Shown: positions 9,516-18,883 of the stretch, piece by piece
Numbering within the stretch: position 1 is the stretch's first letter
Layout: every line of letters starts with the position of its first letter
Position numbers and translations under genes: made by a program
The notes under the pieces: model-generated
What the model saw: only the letters and a program-made list of their open reading frames with translations
Database searches by the model: none
What the model was told of the DNA's origin: nothing
Assembly: GCA_022770525.1 (NCBI GenBank)
Contig: JALEHN010000073.1
Coordinates: forward strand, 1-60,100
Direction: 5' to 3'
From: Clostridiales bacterium
GTDB taxonomy: Bacteria > Bacillota > Clostridia > Lachnospirales > Lachnospiraceae
Length of the DNA: 60,100 nt

Positions 9516-11756
9516 TCACATCTGTGCCGCAATATCAAAGGTCAGGGTCACTTTAAACAGGTCACCGTCAAGATAAATTTCAAAAGTACCGCCGTGAAGC
9601 TCTGTCAGACTTCTTGCAATAGAAAGTCCAAGCCCGCTGCCCTCTGTTGTCCTCGATTCGTCACCTCTGACAAATCTCTGTGTCAGTTCTTCCGGACTGA
9701 TATTTAAAGGCGCGCAGGAAATATTTTTCATCACAAAAAGTGCCTTATTTTCCTGAATATACATATCAATATATACCCTCGAAGCCTCCATTGAATATTT
9801 ATACGCATTATTAAACAGATTATCAAGCACTCTGTAAATCCTGCGCCCGTCGGCATAAATCATAATTTCCGGCTGCTCATTACGGATAACGGCCTTAAGC
9901 CCCTTGGACTCAAACTTTTCCTGGTAAGTTCCGTAAATCTGGGATACAAGCTCCACAAAATTTATATGATGCTTTTCAAGATGAATATTTCCCGATGAAG
10001 CCCTTGAAGCTTCAACAAGATCTTCTGTCAGCGCTTTCAGTCTCTGTGACTTCATATCAAGCACTTCAATATATTCCCGAATCGGTTCTTCAGTAATATT
10101 TTCTCTTTTGAGCAGATCGACATAGTTAATAATCGATGTCAGCGGTGTTTTAATATCATGAGAAACATTGGTGATCAGGTCTGTTTTCATCCGCTCACTC
10201 CGGATACTTTTATCCACCGCGGCATTGAGACCGTTGCCGATATTATTGATATCCTCTGCAAACTCCTTAAATACACCGCTCATCTGCGAAGTATCAATTT
10301 TATACTCCAGCTCACCTGACGCAATTTTCTGGGCGCCTTTTTTAATTTCCTGAATATTCAAAAGCTTACGGCCCACATAAATAAATTCATAAGCATAAAT
10401 AATAAGCACAAATAAGCACCACAGTAAATTGACAAATTTAAACATCGTAAACATCAGCACAAAATCCGCAATACCAAAGCCGAAAATCACCGCAATGTAT
10501 TTTCTGAGCAAATGGCTGTTGATGTAGCCATTATAAATCACATCATAAGCACCGTATCCGATTTTATAAACAAGGGCATTTTTTATTAATGTATGGGTTT
10601 TGATCCGCTTTGCAAAGCTTAAAATTCCCCATACACCGGCAGCATAGGCAAGGGCCATCAAAAGTCCGAAGTTAATCAGCTGTGCGCTTAACTCCAGCCA
10701 GTCCATTGCAAATACACAGGACAAACCGACAATCAGAAGTACAGCCGCCGCTGACACCTCCGTATACAGCCGGTCAAAAAGCTTAAGATGCACACCTTCA
10801 TATTTGCTGCTGTAGCCTGCGGAAATCACCAGATATACAAGACATATCATCATTACAACAAATGCCATGATACCCACAACTACAGATAATTTTCCCCACC
10901 GTATCCACTGCTTAAATTTCACATAATCGTTATAAAAATCATCGCCCGGTTCAAGCTGGCCCGGCACATAAGTGCAAATATATCCGATTTTTTTCGCCAG
11001 TGTTGTCTCATCAAAACTGTAAAACCATGTGTAGTCGGTAAAATTGGAGCCATATTCCACGATACCGTGATTTGTATCCCCGCCTTCACTTTCTTCCCCG
11101 GGATCTGTTACAGTATCCGAAACAGAAGTTTCTTCTACATTTTTTCTTTCCTCATCCAAAGCTTCTGTCTCTACGGCCTCTTTGGATTCTTCAGCTTCTG
11201 TTTCCGTATCGTAAGATTCCTCTGTGTTTTCACCTAAGGCTGTATCCGGCCTGTCGCTTCCGAATGCCTTATTATTTTCACCAATGACAAAACCGGTGCG
11301 TCGGATACTGTTGACATCAAACAACCGGAACTCTCCAAGATCCACAGTATAATAATACTTTGGGGCACCGCCAAACATCACATTTGCATCCCAGTCATCA
11401 CTCTGATACTTCATCTGCCCCTCGGTGTCATAAACCGCGTATTGAAAATTCTTTCCGCTGTCCACATAAGTACTCAGAGGATATCCGTCATCCTCACCGT
11501 TTTCCACAAGATTAAGTCCCTGATACAAACTGTCCAGCGTGCTACCATACCTGTTCCTGAACCTGTTGCTGGAAAAATATTCATTTTCAGCAACCTCTGT
11601 TTCCAGAAATGATGTCAAACGCCTGCCGCCGTTATCCATAGAAACCAGAAACAGTATCACACAGCAAATAACTACCATATAAGCAATGAACATCACAATA
11701 TGGGCTGCAATTTTTAATGGTATACATTTTCGAAGCTTGTTTTGTTCCATCATCAT
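9516..11756 (-). CDS. Sensor histidine kinase with large outer domain
   Basis: A 746-residue membrane kinase with TM1 at about 13-36 and an outer domain to about 285 that includes an acidic Glu/Thr-rich stretch. Several further membrane segments follow, then a HAMP-like region, a HisKA domain with the H-box SHDIKTPLTSI (about 530), an N-box NLFNNAYKY (about 645) and a G-box GSGLGLSIA (about 705). It should phosphorylate the OmpR-type regulator encoded 11 bases upstream. Three ATGs follow the ribosome site, so the true start may be 3-6 bases further in. Its signal is unknown. The pseudo-kinase at 4812-6893 is its paralogue. Confidence 0.9.
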   Translation of the reverse strand: MMMEQNKLRKCIPLKIAAHIVMFIAYMVVICCVILFLVSMDNGGRRLTSFLETEVAENEYFSSNRFRNRYGSTLDSLYQGLNLVENGEDDGYPLSTYVDSGKNFQYAVYDTEGQMKYQSDDWDANVMFGGAPKYYYTVDLGEFRLFDVNSIRRTGFVIGENNKAFGSDRPDTALGENTEESYDTETEAEESKEAVETEALDEERKNVEETSVSDTVTDPGEESEGGDTNHGIVEYGSNFTDYTWFYSFDETTLAKKIGYICTYVPGQLEPGDDFYNDYVKFKQWIRWGKLSVVVGIMAFVVMMICLVYLVISAGYSSKYEGVHLKLFDRLYTEVSAAAVLLIVGLSCVFAMDWLELSAQLINFGLLMALAYAAGVWGILSFAKRIKTHTLIKNALVYKIGYGAYDVIYNGYINSHLLRKYIAVIFGFGIADFVLMFTMFKFVNLLWCLFVLIIYAYEFIYVGRKLLNIQEIKKGAQKIASGELEYKIDTSQMSGVFKEFAEDINNIGNGLNAAVDKSIRSERMKTDLITNVSHDIKTPLTSIINYVDLLKRENITEEPIREYIEVLDMKSQRLKALTEDLVEASRASSGNIHLEKHHINFVELVSQIYGTYQEKFESKGLKAVIRNEQPEIMIYADGRRIYRVLDNLFNNAYKYSMEASRVYIDMYIQENKALFVMKNISCAPLNISPEELTQRFVRGDESRTTEGSGLGLSIARSLTELHGGTFEIYLDGDLFKVTLTFDIAAQM

Positions 11757-11767
11757 CTTCCTCTCTG

Positions 11768-12466
11768 CTAATCCAGATTCTCAATCTTATACCCGACGCC
11801 CCAGACAACTTTCAGATATCTCGGCTCCTTTGGGTTGATTTCAATTTTCTCCCTGATATGACTGATATGTACCGCAACCGTATTATCCGCGGATAATGCC
11901 TCTTCCTTCCAGATACTTTCATAAATTTCTTTAATAGAAAATACACGGCCTTTATTTTTTACAAGCAATTTTAAAATGTTATACTCGATCGGAGTCAGCT
12001 TCACCGGTTCCCCCATCACAGTCACTTCTTTAACCGTATCATCAATGACCAGATCTCCGGCTTTATACACATCATCCGAAGTCTCTTTGCCGACACTGCC
12101 AAAAACCGTATACCGCCGCAGCTGCGCTTTGACCCGCGCAAGCATTTCCATCGGATTAAATGGTTTTGTAATATAATCATCGGCACCGATATTCAAACCG
12201 AGAATTTTGTCGTTATCCTCCGATTTCGCAGACAGAATAATAATCGGTATACCGCTTTTTTCACGAATTTTTAAAGTCGCCCGTATGCCGTCAAGCACCG
12301 GCATCATCACATCAATTAAAAGCAGATGGATTTCATTTTTCTCAAGAATTTCAATGGCCTGCTGGCCGTCATATGCTTTCAGAACATTATATTTTTCACC
12401 AAGAAGATAAATCTCTATCGCTCTTACAATTTCTTTATCATCATCGCACACAAGAATGTTATACAT
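11768..12466 (-). CDS. OmpR/PhoB-family response regulator
   Basis: A 232-residue regulator. The receiver has the acidic pocket CDDD, the phospho-acceptor Asp in LLLIDVMMP, the Thr/Ser switch (IILSAKSED) and the Lys of ITKPFNP. A winged-helix DNA-binding domain follows with the typical LTPIEYNILKLL and YKIENLD ends. First gene of a regulator-kinase-hydrolase operon on the minus strand, with a strong GGAGGGAG ribosome site. Target genes are unknown. Confidence 0.93.
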   Translation of the reverse strand: MYNILVCDDDKEIVRAIEIYLLGEKYNVLKAYDGQQAIEILEKNEIHLLLIDVMMPVLDGIRATLKIREKSGIPIIILSAKSEDNDKILGLNIGADDYITKPFNPMEMLARVKAQLRRYTVFGSVGKETSDDVYKAGDLVIDDTVKEVTVMGEPVKLTPIEYNILKLLVKNKGRVFSIKEIYESIWKEEALSADNTVAVHISHIREKIEINPKEPRYLKVVWGVGYKIENLD

Positions 12467-12624
12467 CTTTCTCCCTCCATTGACTGTTTACAAAAAGTAT
12501 ATCTGAATTATTTTAAAATCAGGTACCAAAAGATTAAAGACTTTCTTAAATTTGTCCCGGCGCATATTAAGCGTTATCCGACAAATGGGCCTGCCGTCGA
12601 TTTTTCCCCGGCTCACTATTAAAA

Positions 12625-12650
12625 TGACCGCCGTATTTCTACAGCGGTCA
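12625..12650 (-). terminator. Terminator of the gdpP-rplI-dnaB operon
   Basis: Arms TGACCGC and GCGGTCA around a 12-base loop, followed on the minus strand by TTTTAAT. Sits 9 bases after the dnaB stop. Confidence 0.75.
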
Positions 12651-12658
12651 CTGAAAAC

Positions 12659-13990
12659 TTATTTTTCTTTATTGGCAAATTTTGTATAATTCGGCAGCCA
12701 TACAAGCTCTACCGTACCGATCGGGCCATTTCTCTGTTTTGCAATAATGATTTCTGATATACCCTTTTTATCTGTATCTTTATTATAATAATCATCTCTG
12801 TAAATAAACATAACGACATCGGCATCCTGCTCAATGGCACCGGATTCACGCAAATCAGAAAGCATCGGCCGATGATCCGGACGCTGCTCGCAGGCACGGC
12901 TCAGCTGCGACAGTGCAATGACCGGCGCATTAATCTCTCTTGCCAGAGCCTTTAATGAACGTGAAATGTCCGAAATTTCCTGCTGCCTTGACTCTGATTT
13001 ACGGCTGCCGCCGGTCATCAGCTGCAGGTAGTCGATAATGACAAGGCCGAGATTATTTTCCAGTTTATACTTGCGGCACTTTGACCGCAGCTCGCCGATG
13101 GAAATACCCGGTGTATCATCGATAATCAGCGGCGCATTACTGATAATGCCTGCACCTTCCGCCAGTTTTTCCCAGTCGGAGCCTGTCAGATTACCGGTAC
13201 GCATGGCCTGGGAATCCACACCGGACTCCATCGAAAGCACACGGTTAATCAGCTGCTCCTTGGACATTTCCAGACTGAAGATCGCTGTCGGCACTTTATT
13301 TCTGACAGCAATATACTGGGCAAGATTCAGCACAAAAGCCGTCTTTCCCATAGAAGGGCGGGCAGCAATCAGCACAAGATCCGACGGCTGCAGGCCGCTT
13401 GTTTTATAATCAAGATCGTAAAATCCGGTTGAGATGCCAGTAACCGTACCTTTATGCTTTGCCGCCGCCTCGATTTTATTAATAACGTTTAAGACAACAT
13501 CTTTAATCGGTACAAAATCATCAGTGCTTTTTCTCTGGAGCAGATCAAACATTTTCTTTTCCGTCTGCTCAAGAATCGTATCCACAGGCTCTTTGGCCAG
13601 ATAACACGTATTGGCAATTTCTTCATTGGCCTTGATCAGGCGGCGCAGCAGTGACTTTTCAGACACTGTATTGGCATAATATTTAATATTTGCAGATACC
13701 GGCACCTGCTCCACAAGACTGCCCAAAAGCTCTACGCTGTAAAGCTCCTCAGGCACATTTTTTGTTTTAAGATGTTCCTGAAGCGTTACAAGATCCACCG
13801 GTTTTCCTTCCTGAAACAGTTCGGTGATGGCATCAAATAAAATACCATATTGGTGCTGATAAAAATCATCACTGACAAGTATTTCAGACGCGGCCGCAAT
13901 GGCATCGGCATCCATAATCATGGAGCCGATGACTGCTCTTTCAGCCTCAAGGCTATGGGGCAATATTCTTTTAACCAACCCTTCATCCAT
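12659..13990 (-). CDS. dnaB: Replicative DNA helicase DnaB
   Basis: A 443-residue hexameric replication-fork helicase. The N-terminal domain begins PHSLEAERAVIGSM. The RecA-like core has Walker A ARPSMGKTAF, the H1a FSLEMSKEQL, Walker B VIIDYLQLM, the H3 IALSQLSR, and the arginine-finger region. Length is normal for the family. Third gene of gdpP-rplI-dnaB, the same order as yybT-rplI-dnaC in Bacillus, which links nucleotide signalling, translation and replication genes. Confidence 0.96.
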   Translation of the reverse strand: MDEGLVKRILPHSLEAERAVIGSMIMDADAIAAASEILVSDDFYQHQYGILFDAITELFQEGKPVDLVTLQEHLKTKNVPEELYSVELLGSLVEQVPVSANIKYYANTVSEKSLLRRLIKANEEIANTCYLAKEPVDTILEQTEKKMFDLLQRKSTDDFVPIKDVVLNVINKIEAAAKHKGTVTGISTGFYDLDYKTSGLQPSDLVLIAARPSMGKTAFVLNLAQYIAVRNKVPTAIFSLEMSKEQLINRVLSMESGVDSQAMRTGNLTGSDWEKLAEGAGIISNAPLIIDDTPGISIGELRSKCRKYKLENNLGLVIIDYLQLMTGGSRKSESRQQEISDISRSLKALAREINAPVIALSQLSRACEQRPDHRPMLSDLRESGAIEQDADVVMFIYRDDYYNKDTDKKGISEIIIAKQRNGPIGTVELVWLPNYTKFANKEK

Positions 13991-14025
13991 GATTAATATT
14001 CCTCCAAATGTTACAATAAGCCATT

Positions 14026-14472
14026 TTAAGCTTCTTTAACCTTCACTGTCAGCTGTGCTGTCACCTTCGGATGCACTTTGTAAGGCACGACCGTTACGCC
14101 AAGGGTACGGATCGGCTCCGAAAGCTGCAGTTTCTTTTTGTCAATGTCAACGCCAAGCTGCTCTTTTGCCGCCTGCGCGATTTCCTTTGTTGAAACAGAA
14201 CCAAAAGTCTTTCCGCCTTCACCGGTCTTAATTGCCACAACAACGGACTTTTCTTTAATATCTTCCGCAAAAGCCAGAGCCTGCTCATAAACTTCTTTTG
14301 CAACTTTTTCTTCATTTGCTTTCTTTAATTTAAGGTCATTGAGATTTTTCGGTGTTGCCTCAATACCAAGTTTTTTAGGCAAAATAAAATTTCTGGCATA
14401 ACCGTCATTAATATTGACTGTCTGTCCCTTTTTTCCAAGTGTTTTTACATCTTCAAGTAATATAACTTTCAT
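14026..14472 (-). CDS. rplI: 50S ribosomal protein L9
   Basis: A 148-residue L9 with the highly conserved N-terminus [16 protein letters not shown], the [13 protein letters not shown] signature, a long central helix and a C-terminal rRNA-binding domain. I take the ATG at 14472 instead of 14481 because it gives the family's exact N-terminus and a better distance from the AAGGGG ribosome site. It lies between gdpP (18 bases away) and dnaB (35 bases away) in one operon. Confidence 0.96.
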   Translation of the reverse strand: MKVILLEDVKTLGKKGQTVNINDGYARNFILPKKLGIEATPKNLNDLKLKKANEEKVAKEVYEQALAFAEDIKEKSVVVAIKTGEGGKTFGSVSTKEIAQAAKEQLGVDIDKKKLQLSEPIRTLGVTVVPYKVHPKVTAQLTVKVKEA

Positions 14473-14490
14473 GTCTGTCATTCCCCTTTT

Positions 14491-16665
14491 CTATATTTCA
14501 CCTTCGTTTTTCATAATACGAAGCTGCATTTTTACTTTCGCCATCGCTGCCTCAACACTGATGCCCTCAAGCTGTGCGCCGGCAATGGCAGAATGTCCGC
14601 CGCCGCCAAACTTCTCCATCACAAGCTGGACGTTCACTTCCTCATAAGAACGGGCACTGATATAAATCTTCCCTTTAATATCCGTAAATACAAACGAAGC
14701 TTTAACATCCGTAATATTGAGCAGTTCATTGGCAATCTGTGCCCCTACGACCGTAGGGCTCTCAAGTCCGGCCGGATTACATTCCGCAAACGCATAAGCA
14801 TTATCAAAGATTGTGGCCGTTGATACCGCTTTAGCCCGCACTTTATAAGTTGCCAGATCATCTCTGAGCAGTGTACGTACCTTAATGATATCCGCACCGC
14901 TCTTTTTAATAAACGCCGCCGCCTCAAAAGTGCGGACACCGGTTTTGTTGATAAAATTATTTGTATCTATCAGAAGTCCGGCATACATGGCATCCGCCTC
15001 AACCGCACGCAGCTTCACACCATCAGTAATATACTGAAGAATCTCCGCAACCATTTCACAGGACGATGAAGCATATGGCTCAATGTAGGAAAGCACGGCA
15101 TTTTCAATGCGCTCACTGCTCTGTCTGTGATGGTCGAGCACAACAATTGTTTTTGTCAGATTTAAAAGTCCCGGACACTCTGTATAAGACGGCCGGTTGA
15201 CATCCACAACGACCAGTGCCGTATCTTCATTGACCACTTCCATTGCACGGCTTTCATTAAGAAACATCTCGCTGTCATAGTTCGGATTATTTTCAAATTC
15301 AGCTTTAATGGCCCGAACACTTGTCGTCAGCTCATTGATGACAATAAAAGCTCTCTTATTCAGCGCTCTGGCAGCCCGGTATATACCGATGGAAGCGCCG
15401 AAAGAGTCCACATCCCCGATCTTATGTCCCATGACGACAACCTGCTCTTTGCCCTCAATCAGCTGCTTTAAGGCATGAGCTTTAACACGGGCACGGACAC
15501 GGGTACTTTTTTCTACCTGTTTTTTCTTGCCGCCGTAATAAGAAATCTTGTCACCATCTTTAATCACCGCCTGGTCACCGCCGCGCCCCAGCGCAAGGTC
15601 AATAGCGCTTCGCGACCACTCCGCGCACTGCGCGTAATTGGCCCCGTTCACGCCGACACCGATACACAAGGTCACAGGCAGTTCATTGCCAATGTTTATT
15701 TCTCTGATTTCATCCAGAATCGAAAACTTTGACGTCTGTATCGCCGGCAGATACTTCTGCTGGATCACAAACTGGAATTTATCTTTTTCTGTCTTGTGAA
15801 CAATGGCATCGAAGCCCTGCATGTACTTTGTAATTTTACGCTCAATTAAAGCCGCAAGCAATGAACGGCGCACTTCCTCGGTGCTGTTTAACGCTTCCTC
15901 ATAATTATCCACAAAAATCATACCGCATACAAGACGCTGTTCCTGATTTTCACGGATATATTTGCGTATCTCAGTTTCATCAAATAAATACAATGCAATC
16001 AGCGTATTACTGATTGTGTCGGCTTCAACAAGATTATTGCTGCCTGAAAAATCATCAATTACAATTTTTGTCATCTCTGCTCTGAATATTTTACTGCCGT
16101 AATTGACTTCTACAATAGATTTTTCTTTATTGTCAGGCATCTTTTCACCTGTAATTTCCGCAAATATGTGACTGATCGGTTTATTTTCAATGCGGCCATC
16201 ACACAATTCGTTCAGTCTGACATTTGCCCACAAAAGCCGCCCGTTCTCATCAAGTACGCCGTAAGGAATTTCAAGATCATGCAAAAGTGAGCGCTGCACC
16301 TGTCCGTAATCCAGCGCAAAATTGACAAGCTCCCTTCCGACCTCCGCCCGCACCCGGTAATAAAGCACCAGCATCACTGCCGTATAGATCAGACAGCCTG
16401 CCAGAGAAATCAGACCTGCCCTGATATTCAGTGTAAATATGCAGATTGTTACCAGTGCAAATAAAATCAGCATAAAAAGCGGCCACATCAGATAGGAGTT
16501 GAGCTTTCCCTTAAGCTTCACTTTTTTATTGTCGCCTTTATCTTTCCCAATATTGTTTTCCGTAGTTTTTTCCGTATTTTGATCCGCGAATTTTACTGCA
16601 CTTTGATCCATATTTTTTTCTATGTTTTTTCCCAGGCTTTCATCTTTTTTATCTTCATTCATCAT
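14491..16665 (-). CDS. gdpP: c-di-AMP phosphodiesterase GdpP
   Basis: A 724-residue membrane-anchored GdpP/YybT protein that cleaves cyclic di-AMP. An Asn/Lys-rich, low-complexity N-terminus of about 60 residues precedes two membrane helices. A PAS-like domain and a degenerate GGDEF-like domain follow, then a DHH domain (VVMGHKIGDVDSFGAS and VVLDHHR) and a C-terminal DHHA1 domain with FGGGGHSAIAG. The catalytic Asp and His residues are present. Start set at 16665 after an AGAGAGGT site; a longer frame exists to 16725 but lacks support. The hydrophilic N-terminal extension is unusual. Confidence 0.93.
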   Translation of the reverse strand: MMNEDKKDESLGKNIEKNMDQSAVKFADQNTEKTTENNIGKDKGDNKKVKLKGKLNSYLMWPLFMLILFALVTICIFTLNIRAGLISLAGCLIYTAVMLVLYYRVRAEVGRELVNFALDYGQVQRSLLHDLEIPYGVLDENGRLLWANVRLNELCDGRIENKPISHIFAEITGEKMPDNKEKSIVEVNYGSKIFRAEMTKIVIDDFSGSNNLVEADTISNTLIALYLFDETEIRKYIRENQEQRLVCGMIFVDNYEEALNSTEEVRRSLLAALIERKITKYMQGFDAIVHKTEKDKFQFVIQQKYLPAIQTSKFSILDEIREINIGNELPVTLCIGVGVNGANYAQCAEWSRSAIDLALGRGGDQAVIKDGDKISYYGGKKKQVEKSTRVRARVKAHALKQLIEGKEQVVVMGHKIGDVDSFGASIGIYRAARALNKRAFIVINELTTSVRAIKAEFENNPNYDSEMFLNESRAMEVVNEDTALVVVDVNRPSYTECPGLLNLTKTIVVLDHHRQSSERIENAVLSYIEPYASSSCEMVAEILQYITDGVKLRAVEADAMYAGLLIDTNNFINKTGVRTFEAAAFIKKSGADIIKVRTLLRDDLATYKVRAKAVSTATIFDNAYAFAECNPAGLESPTVVGAQIANELLNITDVKASFVFTDIKGKIYISARSYEEVNVQLVMEKFGGGGHSAIAGAQLEGISVEAAMAKVKMQLRIMKNEGEI

Positions 16666-16748
16666 TCGATTACCTCTCTTTGGCTTTGCGCCTATATGTG
16701 ACAGTTTATCATATTTTGAGACCAAGGTAAATAGGTATGATACTGCAC

Positions 16749-16777
16749 TTTACAGAATCCGTGTTTTGGTCTATACT
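16749..16777 (+). promoter_or_regulatory. Sigma-A type promoter of the DJ-1 gene
   Basis: TTTACA (16749-16754) and TATACT (16772-16777) with exact 17-base spacing, about 40 bases before the start codon. Confidence 0.75.
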
Positions 16778-16817
16778 TAACTTTGTTATGTCAGCATATG
16801 AAAGAGGAGGTATTCGT

Positions 16818-17366
16818 ATGGCAGAAGCATGTATATTTTTTGCGGATGGTCTCGAAGAAATTGAAGGTCTGACAGTTGTCGACCTGTTCAGACGCGCAAA
16901 TATTTCCATTGATATTGTATCTATAAACGGTACATACAAAATTGAAGGTTCCCATCACATTTCCATTAAGGCAGACCAATTATTTGAATCTCTTGATTTT
17001 GAAAACACAAAGATGTTTATTCTGCCGGGCGGTATGCCGGGCACAACAAATCTCAGCAGATTTCAGCCTTTATGCCGGCTGCTGACAAAATCAGCATCAC
17101 AGGGGAAATATGTCGCTGCCATTTGCGCAGCGCCGTCAGTTCTCGGAGGCCTTGGCCTGCTCAAAGGCAAAGCTGCCACCTGCTACCCGGGATTTGAAGA
17201 CAAACTGATCGGTGCCTGCTGCCAAAAGGACAACGTTGTGACCGACGGCAATGTCATCACAAGCCGCGGCATGGGGACAGCCATTGAATTTGGAGGAAAA
17301 TTAATCGAAATTCTGAGAGATAAAGAAACCGCAGATAAGATATTAAGTTCTATCATGTATCAATAA
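16818..17366 (+). CDS. DJ-1/PfpI family protein
   Basis: A 182-residue DJ-1/ThiJ-type protein. It has the conserved acid in FADGLEEIEG, the PGGMPGTTNL loop and the nucleophile Cys in AAICAAPSVLGGLGLL. Family members act as deglycases, chaperones or redox-stress proteins; many clostridial copies are called thiazole-phosphate synthesis proteins without proof. Start at 16818 after AAAGAGGAGG; the upstream in-frame ATG at 16737 lies within the promoter. Single-gene unit with its own promoter and terminator. Confidence 0.9.
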   Translation: MAEACIFFADGLEEIEGLTVVDLFRRANISIDIVSINGTYKIEGSHHISIKADQLFESLDFENTKMFILPGGMPGTTNLSRFQPLCRLLTKSASQGKYVAAICAAPSVLGGLGLLKGKAATCYPGFEDKLIGACCQKDNVVTDGNVITSRGMGTAIEFGGKLIEILRDKETADKILSSIMYQ

Positions 17367-17371
17367 ACAAA

Positions 17372-17428
17372 AGCTTCAATAATTTCAGTGAAAATTGATT
17401 TTTCATCTGAAACTATTGAAGCCTTTTT
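17372..17428 (+). terminator. Terminator after the DJ-1 gene
   Basis: Arms 17372-17388 and 17407-17422 pair over about 16 bp with one mismatch, followed by CTTTTTAT. Confidence 0.85.
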
Positions 17429-17502
17429 ATTATATGATACGTGTGTCAAACTGTGCGGATCGTTTTGCTGCAATCAGCTGTCACAATCCTGCAGTCATGA
17501 TG

Positions 17503-18750
17503 TTATACCGCACCGTCTGTACCGCTGTCACCAAGGACGCCTGTGGCCGGTGTCACCGTTGTATTCATAATATCATTAAACAACTGATTCAATGTCTCAA
17601 CATCAAAAGCCTTCGATGACACTGAATGGATACCGTGTTCCGCTGCCAGCGAATCCGTATAATCCGATAATTTATAAACGGCATAGGTCATTGTGGAATG
17701 ATTCCAGTGTGTCACTAAAGGTTCCAGTGTATAATCGCTGATGACAATACTTGTGTCATTGGCACTGATATGCTTTTCAACCGTAATCTTTGCCATACCG
17801 CCAAGCAGTCTCGGCACATCATCCTGTGTTGAAATAAAATTACCCATCGAATAATAAACAAGCATCTGATGACCGTCAGCACCTGTCAGCATTGTATAAG
17901 GCTCAAGGACATGCGGATGGGAATCAATGGCAATATCGACACCCTGCTCCAGTAAAAAATCTACCCATTCCTTTGAGTATTCGCTTGGCTCATACACATA
18001 TTCATCGCCCACATGGCAGAAGAAAACAACGACATCACTGATTTCCTTTGCCTTCGCAATTGCTGCGGCAACTTTGTCCTTGTCCAGCAGGTTGACAAGA
18101 TATGGCTGATCCTCCGGGAGAACATAGCCATTCAGTCCATATGTATAGTTGAGCATCGCAAAACGGATACCCTTGCACTCAACGACCTGAATCGTGTCCG
18201 CTGCCTCCTGGCTCTCATTGATTCCTAAAACTGTCACTTCCGGATGCTTTGTTTTCCAGAAATTCATCGTTTCCTGAATACCTGCCGCACCCTTATCCAT
18301 CGTGTGGTTTGACGCATGCAAAATGACATCAAAGCCCGCATTGACCAAAGCGTCCCCGATTTCTGTCGGCGAGCCGAAACTTGGATATGAACTGATATTA
18401 TCATGATTTTCCACAAGAATGGTTTCCTGATTAACGATAGCTATATCTGCTTCGCTGATATCATTGCGCACATACTTGTACAGATGATCATAATTCCACG
18501 CACCGCTGTCATTCATTCCTGATTTATAAAGACCGGAATGTATCAAATCATCGCCGACAGCAAGAAGATCAACAGAAATCACCGTATCTTCCCCCTGCGC
18601 GGCTTTTGTATTGACATATTCTTCAACAGTAATCGTCAGATTACTTTCTTCTACCTTCTGGCTCAAAGGAATGCCGCATCCTGCGCACATCATCACCACT
18701 GCCATAATAAGCGCGATCAAATGCCGTTTTTTCTTTAAATAATTTCTCAT
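17503..18750 (-). CDS. CapA-family lipoprotein, metallophosphatase fold
   Basis: A 415-residue exported protein. The signal peptide (KKKRHLIALIMAVVMM) ends in a CAGC lipobox-like site, so it is probably a membrane lipoprotein. It matches the PGA_cap domain of CapA: LAVGDDLIHSG, IVNQETILVENH, LHASNHTMDKG, a HVGDEY loop and a DSHPHVLEP metal-binding end. CapA proteins take part in poly-gamma-glutamate capsule export or surface polymer processing, but no capB/capC genes are nearby. Function therefore remains open. Confidence 0.87.
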   Translation of the reverse strand: MRNYLKKKRHLIALIMAVVMMCAGCGIPLSQKVEESNLTITVEEYVNTKAAQGEDTVISVDLLAVGDDLIHSGLYKSGMNDSGAWNYDHLYKYVRNDISEADIAIVNQETILVENHDNISSYPSFGSPTEIGDALVNAGFDVILHASNHTMDKGAAGIQETMNFWKTKHPEVTVLGINESQEAADTIQVVECKGIRFAMLNYTYGLNGYVLPEDQPYLVNLLDKDKVAAAIAKAKEISDVVVFFCHVGDEYVYEPSEYSKEWVDFLLEQGVDIAIDSHPHVLEPYTMLTGADGHQMLVYYSMGNFISTQDDVPRLLGGMAKITVEKHISANDTSIVISDYTLEPLVTHWNHSTMTYAVYKLSDYTDSLAAEHGIHSVSSKAFDVETLNQLFNDIMNTTVTPATGVLGDSGTDGAV

Positions 18751-18764
18751 TATTCCTCCTGTAT

Positions 18765-18878
18765 CCCATCTTCATATTCATAAGATGTCTATAAATCCAT
18801 CTTTATATTTTCATAAGATGCCTGCAAGCCCATCTGCTTATTTATCAGACGCCTGCAAAATACAAATATAACTATACA
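18765..18878. repeat. Degenerate tandem repeats upstream of capA-like gene
   Basis: Two to three imperfect units of roughly 33 bases built around CATAAGATG and GCCTGCAA, between the capA-like gene and pncB. They lie in the probable 5-prime leader of the capA-like gene. No coding potential seen. Confidence 0.5.
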
Positions 18879-18883
18879 AAACG

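Noticed and set aside
18765-18878. RNA gene between the capA-like gene and pncB
   Set aside because: Only imperfect tandem repeats are seen, with no tRNA or structured RNA signature.
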